Source: Thiohalocapsa sp. PB-PSB1 (GTDB lineage Bacteria; Pseudomonadota; Gammaproteobacteria; Chromatiales; Chromatiaceae). From it: a stretch of 64,000 nt of DNA. The stretch covers positions 2,356,001-2,420,000 of the forward strand of contig CP050890.1 of the NCBI GenBank assembly GCA_016745215.1, read 5' to 3'. Position 1 is the first letter of the stretch, and each line of letters begins with the position of its first letter. This document shows, piece after piece, positions 10,473 to 18,956 of this stretch. A program made the translations under genes and the position numbers. The notes beneath the pieces were generated by a model. The model saw only the letters and a program-made list of their open reading frames with translations. It was not told the origin of the DNA and ran no database searches.

Positions 10473-11975
10473 CTATTCCTGTTCCGACTCGGCGAACCAG
10501 GGCTCGCGTGCCTTCATGATCAATCGCGCTGCGCGCTCTTCATCCATGTCGTCGAACTCCATCAGTTCGTCCACCGATTGCTCGGCTAAATCATCCATCG
10601 TGCCGATGCCTTTGCGTGCAAGGGCGCAAGCGAGAGTTTCGTCCATACCCTCCATGGTCAGTAGATCGTTCGACGGCACCGCGTCCGGGTCTTCGTGGTT
10701 CGCAGCAGCACGACTCATTAACACTTCATTGGCGCGCTGGCGAAGGATGCGGACTAGTTCCTCGTCGAACTCGGCGATCGCCATCAGTTCCGCTTCAGGA
10801 ACGAAGGCAATCTCATCAACCGTGGTAAAGCCCTCCTCGACAAGCACTGAGGCGACGTTATCGTCGATCTGCAGTGCACCCATGAAGCCGACGGCGACGC
10901 GTCGTCCTTCCTCTTCGCTCTTTGCGGATGCATCCTCCTCGCTCATCACGTTCAGATCCCAACCGGTCAGCTGACTTGCGAGGCGTACATTCTGTCCACC
11001 GCGACCGATGGCTTGGGATAAATTCTCCTCTTTTACTGCTACGTCCATGCTGCGTGCTTCTTCGTCGATCACAATAGATACCACGTCGGCTGGCGACATG
11101 GCGTTAATAACGAACTGGGCCGGATTCTGGTCCCAGGAGATGATATCAACGCGCTCGCCATTCAGCTCGTTAGATACCGCCTGAACCCGTGAACCACGCA
11201 TACCGACACAGGCGCCAACTGGATCAATCCGGGCATCGTTGGTGCGAACTGCAATTTTGGCCCGCAGACCAGGATCGCGGGCGGCAGCAACAATTTCGAT
11301 GGTGCCTTCGCCCACCTCCGGCACCTCGAGCTTGAATAGCTCGATGAGCAAAGCTGGCGCGGTGCGGCTGACGAACAGCTGCGGTCCTTTGGGTTCCGAC
11401 CGTACCTCATACAGTAGCCCGCGCAGCCGGTCGCCGGCGCGTACGGTCTCCCGGGGAATCATCTGATCGCGGGTTACCAGCGCCTCGGCATTGTTACCCA
11501 GGTCGAGGACGATGGTGCCACGTTCAGCCTTTTTGATGATACCGGTTACCAGTTCGCCGGAACGTTCTTTGAACATCTCCACGATCTTCGCCCGCTCAGC
11601 TTCGCGCACCTTCTGCACGATCACTTGCTTAGCCGTCTGAGCGGCGATGCGACCGAACAGTTCCGACTCGATCTGCTCTTCGACGAAATCGCCCAGACCA
11701 AGATTTGGATCGAGCGCCCTTGCCGCGGATAGCGTGATCATGCGCGCTGGTGCTTCCAGTGCCTCGCCATCGGTATCCTCAACAACCTCCCAACGGCGAA
11801 AGGTATCGTACTCCCCGGTCTCGCGGTTGAGCGCAACCCGCGCGTCGATGTCGCCGCCGTGCTTTTTGCGTGTTGCTGACGCAAGCGCTGCTTCCATCGC
11901 CTCGAAGATAATTTCTTTAGGAACATCCTTCTCATTGGAGACAACATCCACGACCAGCAGAATTTCTTTACTCAT
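10473..11975 (-). CDS. nusA: Transcription termination/antitermination protein NusA
   Basis: NusA binds RNA polymerase and modulates pausing, termination and antitermination. The 500 residues contain an N-terminal polymerase-binding domain (MSKEILLVVDVVSNEKDVPKE), an S1 domain (about 135-200, SGELVTGIIKKAERGTIVLDLG), two KH domains (VGACVGMRGSRVQAV and AIGRGGQNVRLASQLTGWDLNV), and two C-terminal helix-hairpin-helix acidic repeats (about 365-420 and 440-490). The length equals the E. coli protein within a few residues, so both acidic repeats are present. It lies between rimP and infB. Confidence 0.97.
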   Translation of the reverse strand: MSKEILLVVDVVSNEKDVPKEIIFEAMEAALASATRKKHGGDIDARVALNRETGEYDTFRRWEVVEDTDGEALEAPARMITLSAARALDPNLGLGDFVEEQIESELFGRIAAQTAKQVIVQKVREAERAKIVEMFKERSGELVTGIIKKAERGTIVLDLGNNAEALVTRDQMIPRETVRAGDRLRGLLYEVRSEPKGPQLFVSRTAPALLIELFKLEVPEVGEGTIEIVAAARDPGLRAKIAVRTNDARIDPVGACVGMRGSRVQAVSNELNGERVDIISWDQNPAQFVINAMSPADVVSIVIDEEARSMDVAVKEENLSQAIGRGGQNVRLASQLTGWDLNVMSEEDASAKSEEEGRRVAVGFMGALQIDDNVASVLVEEGFTTVDEIAFVPEAELMAIAEFDEELVRILRQRANEVLMSRAAANHEDPDAVPSNDLLTMEGMDETLACALARKGIGTMDDLAEQSVDELMEFDDMDEERAARLIMKAREPWFAESEQE

Positions 11976-11990
11976 GCAACCAACCCGCGA

Positions 11991-12449
11991 TCAGAATTCC
12001 GGAATCAGGCGAGCCTTTTCGATCAGGTCGAAAGGCAGCTCCAATTGCTTACCATCAATTTCCAGCAGGATCGACGAGCCATCGATGCCGGCCAATTTGC
12101 CTTCGAAACGCCTCCGGCCGTTTTGCTTCACGGCCAGGCGAAGTTGTGCGCGCCGACCCGTGAAGCGCTCGAATTGTTCGAGCTTGAACAGCGGACGGTC
12201 GAGGCCGGGTGAGGATACCTCAAGATCATAGTGGCCTGAAATCGGGTCTTCGACATCAAGCACCCCACTCAATTGACGGCTCACCGCCTCACAATCCTGT
12301 AAGCTGATGCCGCGCTCATGATCGATATACACGCGCAACACCGCGGAGCCTGCGGCCCCTTGAACATATTCGATGCCGACTGGCTCATAGCCCATTGCAG
12401 CGAGCACCGATTCGACCAGGTTTGTCACGGCATGATCGGCCGTACGCAT
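11991..12449 (-). CDS. rimP: Ribosome maturation factor RimP
   Basis: RimP assists 30S subunit maturation. The 152-residue protein carries LVESVLAAMGYEPVGIEYV, the IDHERGISLQDCEAVSRQLSGVLDVEDPI core and EVSSPGLDRPLFKLEQFERFTGRRAQL, all typical of the family, followed by the SH3-like C-terminal domain. It is the first gene of the rimP-nusA-infB-rbfA-truB-rpsO-pnp operon. Two minus-strand terminator hairpins lie just upstream (12490-12514 and 12562-12584), so the operon promoter must lie downstream of them or the hairpins act as leader attenuators. Confidence 0.95.
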   Translation of the reverse strand: MRTADHAVTNLVESVLAAMGYEPVGIEYVQGAAGSAVLRVYIDHERGISLQDCEAVSRQLSGVLDVEDPISGHYDLEVSSPGLDRPLFKLEQFERFTGRRAQLRLAVKQNGRRRFEGKLAGIDGSSILLEIDGKQLELPFDLIEKARLIPEF

Positions 12450-12489
12450 TGACTTTACTCGGAAAATGAGAGCGATCTAAAACAGAGAC

Positions 12490-12514
12490 TAAAAAAAATG
12501 GGCCATCGGCCCAA
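12490..12514 (-). terminator. Intrinsic terminator or leader attenuator before rimP
   Basis: On the minus strand, TGGGCC-GAT-GGCCCA forms a strong stem followed by eight T residues. It ends about 40 bp before the rimP start codon. It could end upstream minus-strand transcripts or attenuate the rimP operon. Confidence 0.75.
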
Positions 12515-12561
12515 TCGAATGTTGCGCACTGGCCACGGCGAGCGGGCCGGCACTGGCTGAC

Positions 12562-12584
12562 AAAAAAACCCCGCTGTCGGGGTC
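12562..12584 (-). terminator. Intrinsic terminator upstream of rimP
   Basis: On the minus strand, ACCCCGACAGCGGGGT forms a compact GC stem followed by seven T residues. It is the first of two tandem terminators between the transglycosylase-like gene and rimP. Confidence 0.8.
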
Positions 12585-12802
12585 TCACCGTTTGTGGTTG
12601 CGAGTTGCAAGACCACGCTCTGCTTAAGCCCACGAATAGTAGCGGCTGAGGGTTCACTGTGCAAGGGATGATCGGCATTCGATGTTCATTTGCCGGAAAT
12701 TGAATCCACAGCATGACGTGGGATTGACATCCGGTTTTCCGAGGAGATGCGGCGCGAACAGTGCAAGCGCCGTGAGCAATGGTTCGGTGCAGAAAACCTG
12801 TG

Positions 12803-12965
12803 TTAAGGCGATTTCTGTCGAGAAATAGACCGCCTGGCTCGTCCTCTTGTCCGGCATCGACATTGCGGCATCCCGCCCATAGAGCGACGATGGGCGGATT
12901 GCCGCTTCGCGAAGGCGAACGAGAAGACGGCGCCTATTGGTTTGTTTCTCTGCGGTAATCGCTAA
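12803..12965 (-). mobile_element. MITE-like family 2, copy a
   Basis: A 163-bp element has imperfect terminal inverted repeats: GGCGATTTCTGTCGAGAAA on the left and, reversed, GCGATTACCGCAGAGAAA on the right, flanked by TAA on both sides. The interior has the paired segments CCCGCCCAT and ATGGGCGG, giving a second hairpin. It lies 45 bp downstream of the transglycosylase-like gene stop. An open frame across it is treated as spurious. Confidence 0.8.
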
Positions 12966-13010
12966 GACCAAGAACGGTAGGGTTAGATAGGCCAGAGGGA
13001 GGAGGTAACC

Positions 13011-14687
13011 TTACATCGCCGGCCTGGATGCCGCCAAGAATCGCTTGATCCGAGCTGCGTACATCTCCAATGCGATCCGTTCAGCAGGCAGCAGCAGATC
13101 TGCCTGTGCTGGATCTTGAGGTGGCGCCTTTCCAACCAGTTTGCGGAAGGCGTTCAGCGCGTTACGCACGGTCTCATGGTTGGTGTGCAGCACGATGCCC
13201 GCGCCTGAATCCATATCGGTACCAAGCTTTGCCATCAGATCTGCCCGGTTCAGAGCCGCTGCCTGCGCATCAGTCACATGCCCTGATAGAAGTCCTAGCC
13301 GGTACAGGGTTGTGGTGGCAGCATTGCTCAGGATCGTCGTGGGCTCGGCTTCGCCGGAACTGATCAGGGTTGCCAGTTGGCGCTGATAATCACGCATCTC
13401 TCGGGCGTCCAAGGGCGCGATCAGCCGCGCTCGCGGCATCTCTATGTGTCTGCCATCATCCAGGCGCAGCCGGATGAGCGTGCCGGAATGGTTTGGGTCG
13501 ACCGACCAGTGCGGCATATCTCCGCCGTTGAGTTCGAATCCCACGCCATATTTGGCGCGCACAAGGCGTGGCTGTTGCGCTGCCTGAACGCGGTCCGAGA
13601 GATGTTCGAGAAATTCGGCCCAGGTATAGGGATCGCCACGATCGGTGCCGTCGCGGTAAAACATGCCGAGATTGCCGGTGACGATTGGCGAATCCCAGGG
13701 GTAACCATGCGGAGCGGGCCACCGTGGTGCGCGCGGCGTCGGTGGTGGATTTTGGGCATCGGGTGGTTGCGTTTTTGGTGTGTTCCTCGGTTGGAACCGA
13801 ATAGCGTTGCTGGGCGTAATCGGTTGGGTTTGCCCACCGCGGATGAGCGGTTTGTAGGCTCTAGGCTCCAATGTCAGTATCAACTTTGGTTTGCCAGGGA
13901 GGTTGTCACCCGGCTGATCCATAGGTCGGACACTGATTGGCGCTTTCGGCTCCTCAGGGGGAGGTGGTGGCTTGACGCTGCGCGTATGGCGCGCATTACC
14001 GCGCGCCCAGCTAAGAATGAGCCGGCCTTGCTTGGCGCCGAGAAAATGAAACAGGTAATCTTCCACCGGGTCGCGTGCGCCCGAGTCCTTACTGAGCAGA
14101 TATTTGGCAAAGGCCAGCACGGTGACGTTATGTCGCAGCAGTCGGAGCTCTTGGTCGTCCGAATCGCGAAGGCCGTCGATGGTGTCGTGGATAATCAAAC
14201 GGACCTGGGCATCGCTGAATGGACCAAAGCCGAGATCTAGCCGTGGTCGCCCGGCAGCTGGGTCTGCAGCGGCCAGTTCCAGCAGTTCTTCGCCATACAG
14301 ATGGATAACGCGCTCGAAGGTCTTTGGCTGGAATTGCCAGACTCCGGCAGCGGAGCCGACGCGTCCTCCGCTCAGTGGAGGGCGAACAAAATTATTCCAG
14401 GTGTGCGCGCTTTCGTGCTCGCCGGTGGCGAGCAGCTGGCCCAAGCTGTAGTCGGTGCGCTCGGCAACCTCCAGTAATGCTAGGAGCTGTTTTGGGTTGA
14501 TATCCTGAGTGCGGTCATAGTCGCGAGCGCGGCGATCCGCCAGCGCTTGGAACTTTTCCAACGCATCGGTGCAGGCGCTGGCGGCATTCGGGATATGTGC
14601 CGGCAAGATAGGTATGGCTGCCGCAGTTTGCCAGGTGAGCAGCCCGACGGCGATGAGTTTTAGGTATGAGGACGTGTATATCGGCAT
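13011..14687 (-). CDS. Secreted transglycosylase-like protein
   Basis: This is a probable exported murein-active enzyme; function is inferred. From ATG 14687 the product has 558 residues. A signal peptide (IAVGLLTWQTAAA) leads into a helical domain with ATGEHESAHTWNNF (candidate catalytic glutamate) and GSAAGVWQFQPKTFERVI, which resembles the GLMQI-type motif of SLT lytic transglycosylases. A proline-rich linker (about 240-340) separates it from a C-terminal region (PYTWAEFLEHLSDRVQAAQ..., LNALRKL-like helices) that I do not recognise. The frame extends upstream to 14810, but that part only reads a 14-bp tandem repeat, so I reject it. The gene stands alone, with no clear ribosome binding site. 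Confidence 0.7.
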   Translation of the reverse strand: MPIYTSSYLKLIAVGLLTWQTAAAIPILPAHIPNAASACTDALEKFQALADRRARDYDRTQDINPKQLLALLEVAERTDYSLGQLLATGEHESAHTWNNFVRPPLSGGRVGSAAGVWQFQPKTFERVIHLYGEELLELAAADPAAGRPRLDLGFGPFSDAQVRLIIHDTIDGLRDSDDQELRLLRHNVTVLAFAKYLLSKDSGARDPVEDYLFHFLGAKQGRLILSWARGNARHTRSVKPPPPPEEPKAPISVRPMDQPGDNLPGKPKLILTLEPRAYKPLIRGGQTQPITPSNAIRFQPRNTPKTQPPDAQNPPPTPRAPRWPAPHGYPWDSPIVTGNLGMFYRDGTDRGDPYTWAEFLEHLSDRVQAAQQPRLVRAKYGVGFELNGGDMPHWSVDPNHSGTLIRLRLDDGRHIEMPRARLIAPLDAREMRDYQRQLATLISSGEAEPTTILSNAATTTLYRLGLLSGHVTDAQAAALNRADLMAKLGTDMDSGAGIVLHTNHETVRNALNAFRKLVGKAPPQDPAQADLLLPAERIALEMYAARIKRFLAASRPAM

Positions 14688-14754
14688 CGGATCTGATGCT
14701 ACCTGATCGTTAACTGAATAGGGCTCGGCGCCAAGTGTCGTGTCTTGTTCCGGG

Positions 14755-14800
14755 ATATGCGACCCAGAATATGCGACCCAAAATATGCGACCCAGAATAC
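14755..14800. repeat. 14-bp tandem repeat upstream of the transglycosylase-like gene
   Basis: ATATGCGACCCAGA is repeated three times with one or two changes, with a fourth degenerate unit. The period is not a multiple of three, which argues against coding use of this stretch. Confidence 0.85.
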
Positions 14801-15295
14801 ATGAGCCCAACCAAATAGAAGCCCAGCTGCTGAATGACCTGAAAGCGACGGGGCATGAAGCTGGAGCTGCTGGTCAATCACCGACCATACCCTCGGTCCG
14901 CAATCAAGAGGTTGTCCCGGTCGTATGAGCAACGAAACCTTTGCTCCGCGCTTTTCCGCGGTAATTTTTTCGCCGCGGAAAGTGCGCAAACACACGGGCT
15001 TCCCAGAACGAACTGTTTAGGCGATTGCCGGAGAGAAACAGACCAACTGGCGCCGGGTTCTCGTTCACCTTCGCGACGTCGATGCGGGACGAGAAGACAA
15101 GCCAGGTGGTCTGTTTCTCGACAGAAATCGCCTTGGAACAATGAAAACAATCTTGCTACGCAGGCCCGTTCGTCCGCTGCGCTCCGGTCGTCTTGCATGG
15201 CTGATCTGAGGAATATTTAGCTCAGACACGCAGGTGTGCTAAGGCGAATGCTTCCTCTCCTCGAGGTTCTCTGCGGTGCATCAAGCTGGTCGGGC
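14801..15295. other. Gene-free stretch with one MITE-like copy
   Basis: About 500 bp between the transglycosylase-like gene and the SDR gene. It holds MITE family 2 copy b (15017-15134) and a CCGCGG...CCGCGG inverted pair near 14956-14978. I see no supported gene; short frames across the repeat are shadows. Confidence 0.6.
15017..15134 (+). mobile_element. MITE-like family 2, copy b (short form)
   Basis: This copy starts with TTAGGCGATTGCCGGAGAGA and ends with the inverted TTTCTCGACAGAAATCGCC. At about 118 bp it lacks the central GGCAACCCGCCCAT hairpin block found in the 160-bp copies, so it looks like an internal-deletion derivative. Confidence 0.8.
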
Positions 15296-16036
15296 CTAGC
15301 TGTGCTCCAATGGCAGCGTGGTCAGCACCGGTGCGTCAGCGGCGGGATCGAAAGCCAATTCCAGTATCCGGTCGGCGACGAAGGCGGTGGAACTAAAGGC
15401 ATTGTTGGCCTTGATATCGAGGAACTTCTGTACCCGCGGGAATCGCTCGGGGGTAGAGCCGCGGATCATGCTCTGCATGTCGGTGTCGATGATACCTGGG
15501 GCGACGGCGTGGACTCGCAGGCCGCTGGCAGTTTCTTCAAGTGCGATTGCCTCGCTCATGCGATCTACGGCAGCCTTGCTGGCGCAGTAGGCAGACCAGC
15601 CGGCATAGGCGTTGCGGGCAGCGCCGGAGCTGATATTGAGCAGCACCCCGTTGCCACCTCGCGCGCGCAAGTGTCGGATGAAAGCGCGGCTGCCGGTGAA
15701 GATGCCGGTGACATTGACCTGGATGTGCAATGCGAATTCGGTCGGGTCATTGTCGCGCAGCGGGCCGATGGGGGCCAGCAGGCCAGCGTTGTTGATCCAG
15801 AGATCCACTTGACCGAAGCGTTCTACGGCGACAGCGCAGAGGTGGTCCATGGCGTCGGCGTCGGTGACGTCGGCAGCTAGCGTCAGTAATTGCGCTTCGT
15901 TGCCGGATAACTGTGGGCATGTTCGCGCACAGGCAGCGACCTTTAGGCCGCGCTCCAGAAAGCGTTGCGTTAGCCCGGCGCCGAGGCCGCGGCTAGCACC
16001 GGTGATGACGGCGGTTTTGCCGATGAGGTCGAGCAT
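15296..16036 (-). CDS. Short-chain dehydrogenase/reductase
   Basis: This is an NAD(P)-dependent oxidoreductase of the classical SDR family; substrate unknown. The 246-residue product has the cofactor motif TGASRGLGAG at residues 10-19, NNAG near 88, the catalytic serine in NISSGAARNAY and YCASKAA with the Tyr-Lys pair, then APGIIDTDM after the active site. The ATG at 16036 follows a strong CAGGAG; the longer frame to 16141 would overlap the TPR gene and is rejected. It lies 34 bp after the TPR gene in the dapA-bamC-TPR order, so it is probably co-transcribed. Related enzymes include benzil reductase-like SDRs. Confidence 0.88.
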   Translation of the reverse strand: MLDLIGKTAVITGASRGLGAGLTQRFLERGLKVAACARTCPQLSGNEAQLLTLAADVTDADAMDHLCAVAVERFGQVDLWINNAGLLAPIGPLRDNDPTEFALHIQVNVTGIFTGSRAFIRHLRARGGNGVLLNISSGAARNAYAGWSAYCASKAAVDRMSEAIALEETASGLRVHAVAPGIIDTDMQSMIRGSTPERFPRVQKFLDIKANNAFSSTAFVADRILELAFDPAADAPVLTTLPLEHS

Positions 16037-16070
16037 TTTTGCTCCTGAGAGAAGATAGAACCTGGCGGAT

Positions 16071-18956
16071 TCAGCTACTTTGCGCAGAGCGCACAGCCCG
16101 CAGACGGTCAAGTAATTCAGAGGCTTCTTGGCGTTCCGCAAATTGTTTGTCGACGCTATTTTGCAATAGTTTGATCAATTCTTCGATCGCCTCTTCGGTA
16201 CGCCCTATTTGGTTCAGCGCGACGGCGATGTGATAGCTGATGCCGGGGTCCGATGCAGCCCGCGAGCGCGCGTCGCGTAAATACTTCAAGCCTTCCGTGG
16301 TGTTGCCCTGCCGCACCAGAATCCAGCCCAAGGTGTCGGCAATTTCTGGTGCGCTTGGCAGCAGGTCATATGCTTTACGGGCGTAAGCCAGCGCGCGCTC
16401 GTCGTTCGTCTCGTTGTAGATCACTGCCAGATTGTTCAACAGCATTGGATTTTCTGGCGCCTTCGCTAGCGCCTGGTCGAACAGTTTCAGCGCCTGCTCG
16501 TGTTCCCCCAGGGCGTAGTAGCCTTCGGCCAGCGCCTGCATGACAATGCTGTCCGGTGGGCTGTCCGCTGCCCAGAGCGCTAGAAAGGCGACTGCCGCGG
16601 CGAGTCCCTCGGCATCGCGCTTGGCCTCGTACGCGCGCAGCGCCAGAATTGGGGAGGCGCGTTTGTCGAGGCCATTGGCGAAACTTTCGAAGGCTTGGAT
16701 ATGTTCTCCCTGATGTTGATGAATCAGACCCATGAGATGATCGGCATAGGGCTGCTCCGGAAAATCCACGGCCAATGCTTGTGCTGCCGGGATCGCATCG
16801 GCAATACGACCGGCTTGGATCAGCAATTCGCCGAACTTGAGCCGGGTTGGCAGGAAGTCGGGCTCGCCATCGGTGGCTTTCTGCAGAGACCACAAGGCTC
16901 CGTCCAAATCGCCCGCCTCACGCTGCAGCATCGCTATATCAAGTAGGGTGCGCGCATCATAACCTGCCAGGCTGGAGCTTCGTCGCAGCACGGTTTGAGC
17001 GGTCGCCCGACGGCCGCTGGCGATGTAGGCCCGGCTCAGGGTTGCAAGCATTTGCGCGTTATCGGGATTTTGCGCCCGCACCTCAATGCTCTCGGCAACC
17101 TGCACTGCCTTGTCCGGTTCACGCATGCGTAGCAGCAACTCAGTCTGGTAGATGGCGACATCCACTGCGCTCGGGTCAGCACCCAATGCACGTTCAGACA
17201 GCCGCAGGGCGCGCTCCAAATCGCCCTCGGATTCATAGGATCGTGCCAGCAGCATCAGCGCATCTATCTCGTCCGACCTGGCGTCGAGAATACGTTCCAA
17301 TTGACCGCGTGCAAGCGGGATCTGGTTTTGCTGAATCAGGAGTTCAGCCAGATTCTCGCGCGCCACGTAGAACGTGGGATCGATCGCCAGTGCAAGATCG
17401 AATGCCCATTGCGCCAGATCCAGATTGCCAGCGGAGAGTGCGGTGGCGCCGAACAGATTGATGTAGGATAAATTGTCAGGCATATTCAACATCAGGTTGC
17501 GGGCTCTTTCCTGCGCTGCATTGGCGTCACCCTGCTGCAGCAGCATCACTACCAGGGTTGCACCGGCGTTGCTGAAATCAGGGCGTACACTAAGTACCGA
17601 TGCAAGTTGCTCGATTGCTGCGCTGTGTCGGCCCAGTCCGAACTCATTCACAGCACGCTGGGTGCGAAGCACAAGATCATTCTTGCGTTTTTTTCCAGCC
17701 TCGCGAAGCAATTGGGCGGCCTTCAGATGCTGATTTGCCTTCATGTAGGCCTCTGCTAGGATGGAAAGCGCCTGGACATTCTCTGGCGTCCGTTCCACCG
17801 CTGGCTCGAGTAGTCGAATTGCCTTTTCCGGTTGCCCATGCTGCTCCAACTCGATGCGTGCAAGCAGCACTCGTGGTCCAGTCTCGTTGGGCTTTGAAGA
17901 GAGATAGAGATTGAGATAATTTTGCGCCTGTTCCCATTGCTTCAGGTTGAATGTGACCATGCCTGCCATCAGCAGAGTTGGCATGTGGTTCTCGATCAGT
18001 TCACGTGGGAAACGCTTAATCAGGTTATATGCCTCGGTTAGTGCTTCCTCGGCTGCCTCATCGTTGCCCAATTCCGCTTGCACCACGGCGTCAACATAAT
18101 GCGTTCGCGGATCATTTGGAAAAAGCTCGCTGATCTCGTCCACCACAGCAACGGCATCTCTTGCCCGCTGCAACCGGAGCAGCAAAGTGATGCGGGCGAT
18201 TTGTGCAGGCAGGTACGATGGCAGCAGTTTGGCCGCTTGTTCGTAGTCTTCTAAAGCGCCGATGTAGTCTTCTGTATTGTCGGCAAGCATGCCTTTCAGA
18301 TACCAAGCGCGCGGATTCTGTGGGGCGATTTCGACCGCTTCGCGGGCCAGGCTGCTGGCGATATCCAGTTCCCCTTGTAGTAACATCACATGCACGCGCC
18401 CGACAATGGCAGCGGCTGATCGCGGGTTGGACTCCCATGCCTGAGTGAAGGATCGCTGTGCATCGAAGAGCTGTTCCAGCTGTAGATGCGCCTCGCCGCG
18501 CAAGGCGAGCAGTTCGGCGTCTTCTTCAGGAGCGCTGCCGATCGGGAACAATTCGTCTAGTAACTGCTCGGGTTTGCCTTGCATCAGGTAGGCTCTTGCC
18601 ATGGAATTTTGAATCAACGAGCGGTGTGCGCCAAGACCGTCGGCGATCAACAGCTGCTTTTCGGCCTGTTCTCCCTGACCCAGGGATAGGTAAATTCTCC
18701 CCAGCAGCAGGTGCGCAGGCAGCAGCAGCGGGTCTTCCTTGAGTGCGTTTTTCAGATAGATGTAGGCCGTGCGTGTCTCGCCCAGGTTATTGGCGATCAA
18801 AGCCTTTTCGTAGTACTCCGCGGCGGTCTCGGTGCTTTCCGGCGTGCTCGATCCCACCTGCTGGGCGGCGGCCGGCAAGTTGAGTACTAAGGTCACGCAC
18901 AGGATCAGTGAGAGGCGTATTCGATTGAGCATGGTTTTCCACCCGGCGATCCGCAT
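16071..18956 (-). CDS. PrsT-type TPR protein
   Basis: A 961-residue exported protein is built almost wholly of tetratricopeptide repeats. A signal peptide (LSLILCVTLVLNLPAAAQ) is followed by more than twenty TPR-like helix pairs, such as AYIYLKNALKEDPLLLPAHLLLGRIYL and NPMLLNNLAVIYNETNDERALAYARKA. Overall length and repeat style resemble the PEP-CTERM-system TPR protein PrsT, which co-occurs with exosortase and exopolysaccharide genes in many proteobacteria. No such genes adjoin it here, but an IPTL-CTERM protein lies 8 kb away. The ATG at 18956 directly follows the bamC stop (TGAATG), pointing to translational coupling; a second ATG at 18932 gives a neater signal peptide. A generic TPR scaffold is the alternative. 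Confidence 0.8.
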   Translation of the reverse strand: MRIAGWKTMLNRIRLSLILCVTLVLNLPAAAQQVGSSTPESTETAAEYYEKALIANNLGETRTAYIYLKNALKEDPLLLPAHLLLGRIYLSLGQGEQAEKQLLIADGLGAHRSLIQNSMARAYLMQGKPEQLLDELFPIGSAPEEDAELLALRGEAHLQLEQLFDAQRSFTQAWESNPRSAAAIVGRVHVMLLQGELDIASSLAREAVEIAPQNPRAWYLKGMLADNTEDYIGALEDYEQAAKLLPSYLPAQIARITLLLRLQRARDAVAVVDEISELFPNDPRTHYVDAVVQAELGNDEAAEEALTEAYNLIKRFPRELIENHMPTLLMAGMVTFNLKQWEQAQNYLNLYLSSKPNETGPRVLLARIELEQHGQPEKAIRLLEPAVERTPENVQALSILAEAYMKANQHLKAAQLLREAGKKRKNDLVLRTQRAVNEFGLGRHSAAIEQLASVLSVRPDFSNAGATLVVMLLQQGDANAAQERARNLMLNMPDNLSYINLFGATALSAGNLDLAQWAFDLALAIDPTFYVARENLAELLIQQNQIPLARGQLERILDARSDEIDALMLLARSYESEGDLERALRLSERALGADPSAVDVAIYQTELLLRMREPDKAVQVAESIEVRAQNPDNAQMLATLSRAYIASGRRATAQTVLRRSSSLAGYDARTLLDIAMLQREAGDLDGALWSLQKATDGEPDFLPTRLKFGELLIQAGRIADAIPAAQALAVDFPEQPYADHLMGLIHQHQGEHIQAFESFANGLDKRASPILALRAYEAKRDAEGLAAAVAFLALWAADSPPDSIVMQALAEGYYALGEHEQALKLFDQALAKAPENPMLLNNLAVIYNETNDERALAYARKAYDLLPSAPEIADTLGWILVRQGNTTEGLKYLRDARSRAASDPGISYHIAVALNQIGRTEEAIEELIKLLQNSVDKQFAERQEASELLDRLRAVRSAQSS

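Noticed and set aside
12590..12700. Possible tRNA or small RNA ahead of the terminators before rimP
   Set aside because: metY often precedes rimP, but no cloverleaf or T-loop sequence could be found here.
13377..14240. 287-codon plus-strand frame
   Set aside because: Antisense to the transglycosylase-like gene, which has a signal peptide and family motifs; no ribosome binding site.
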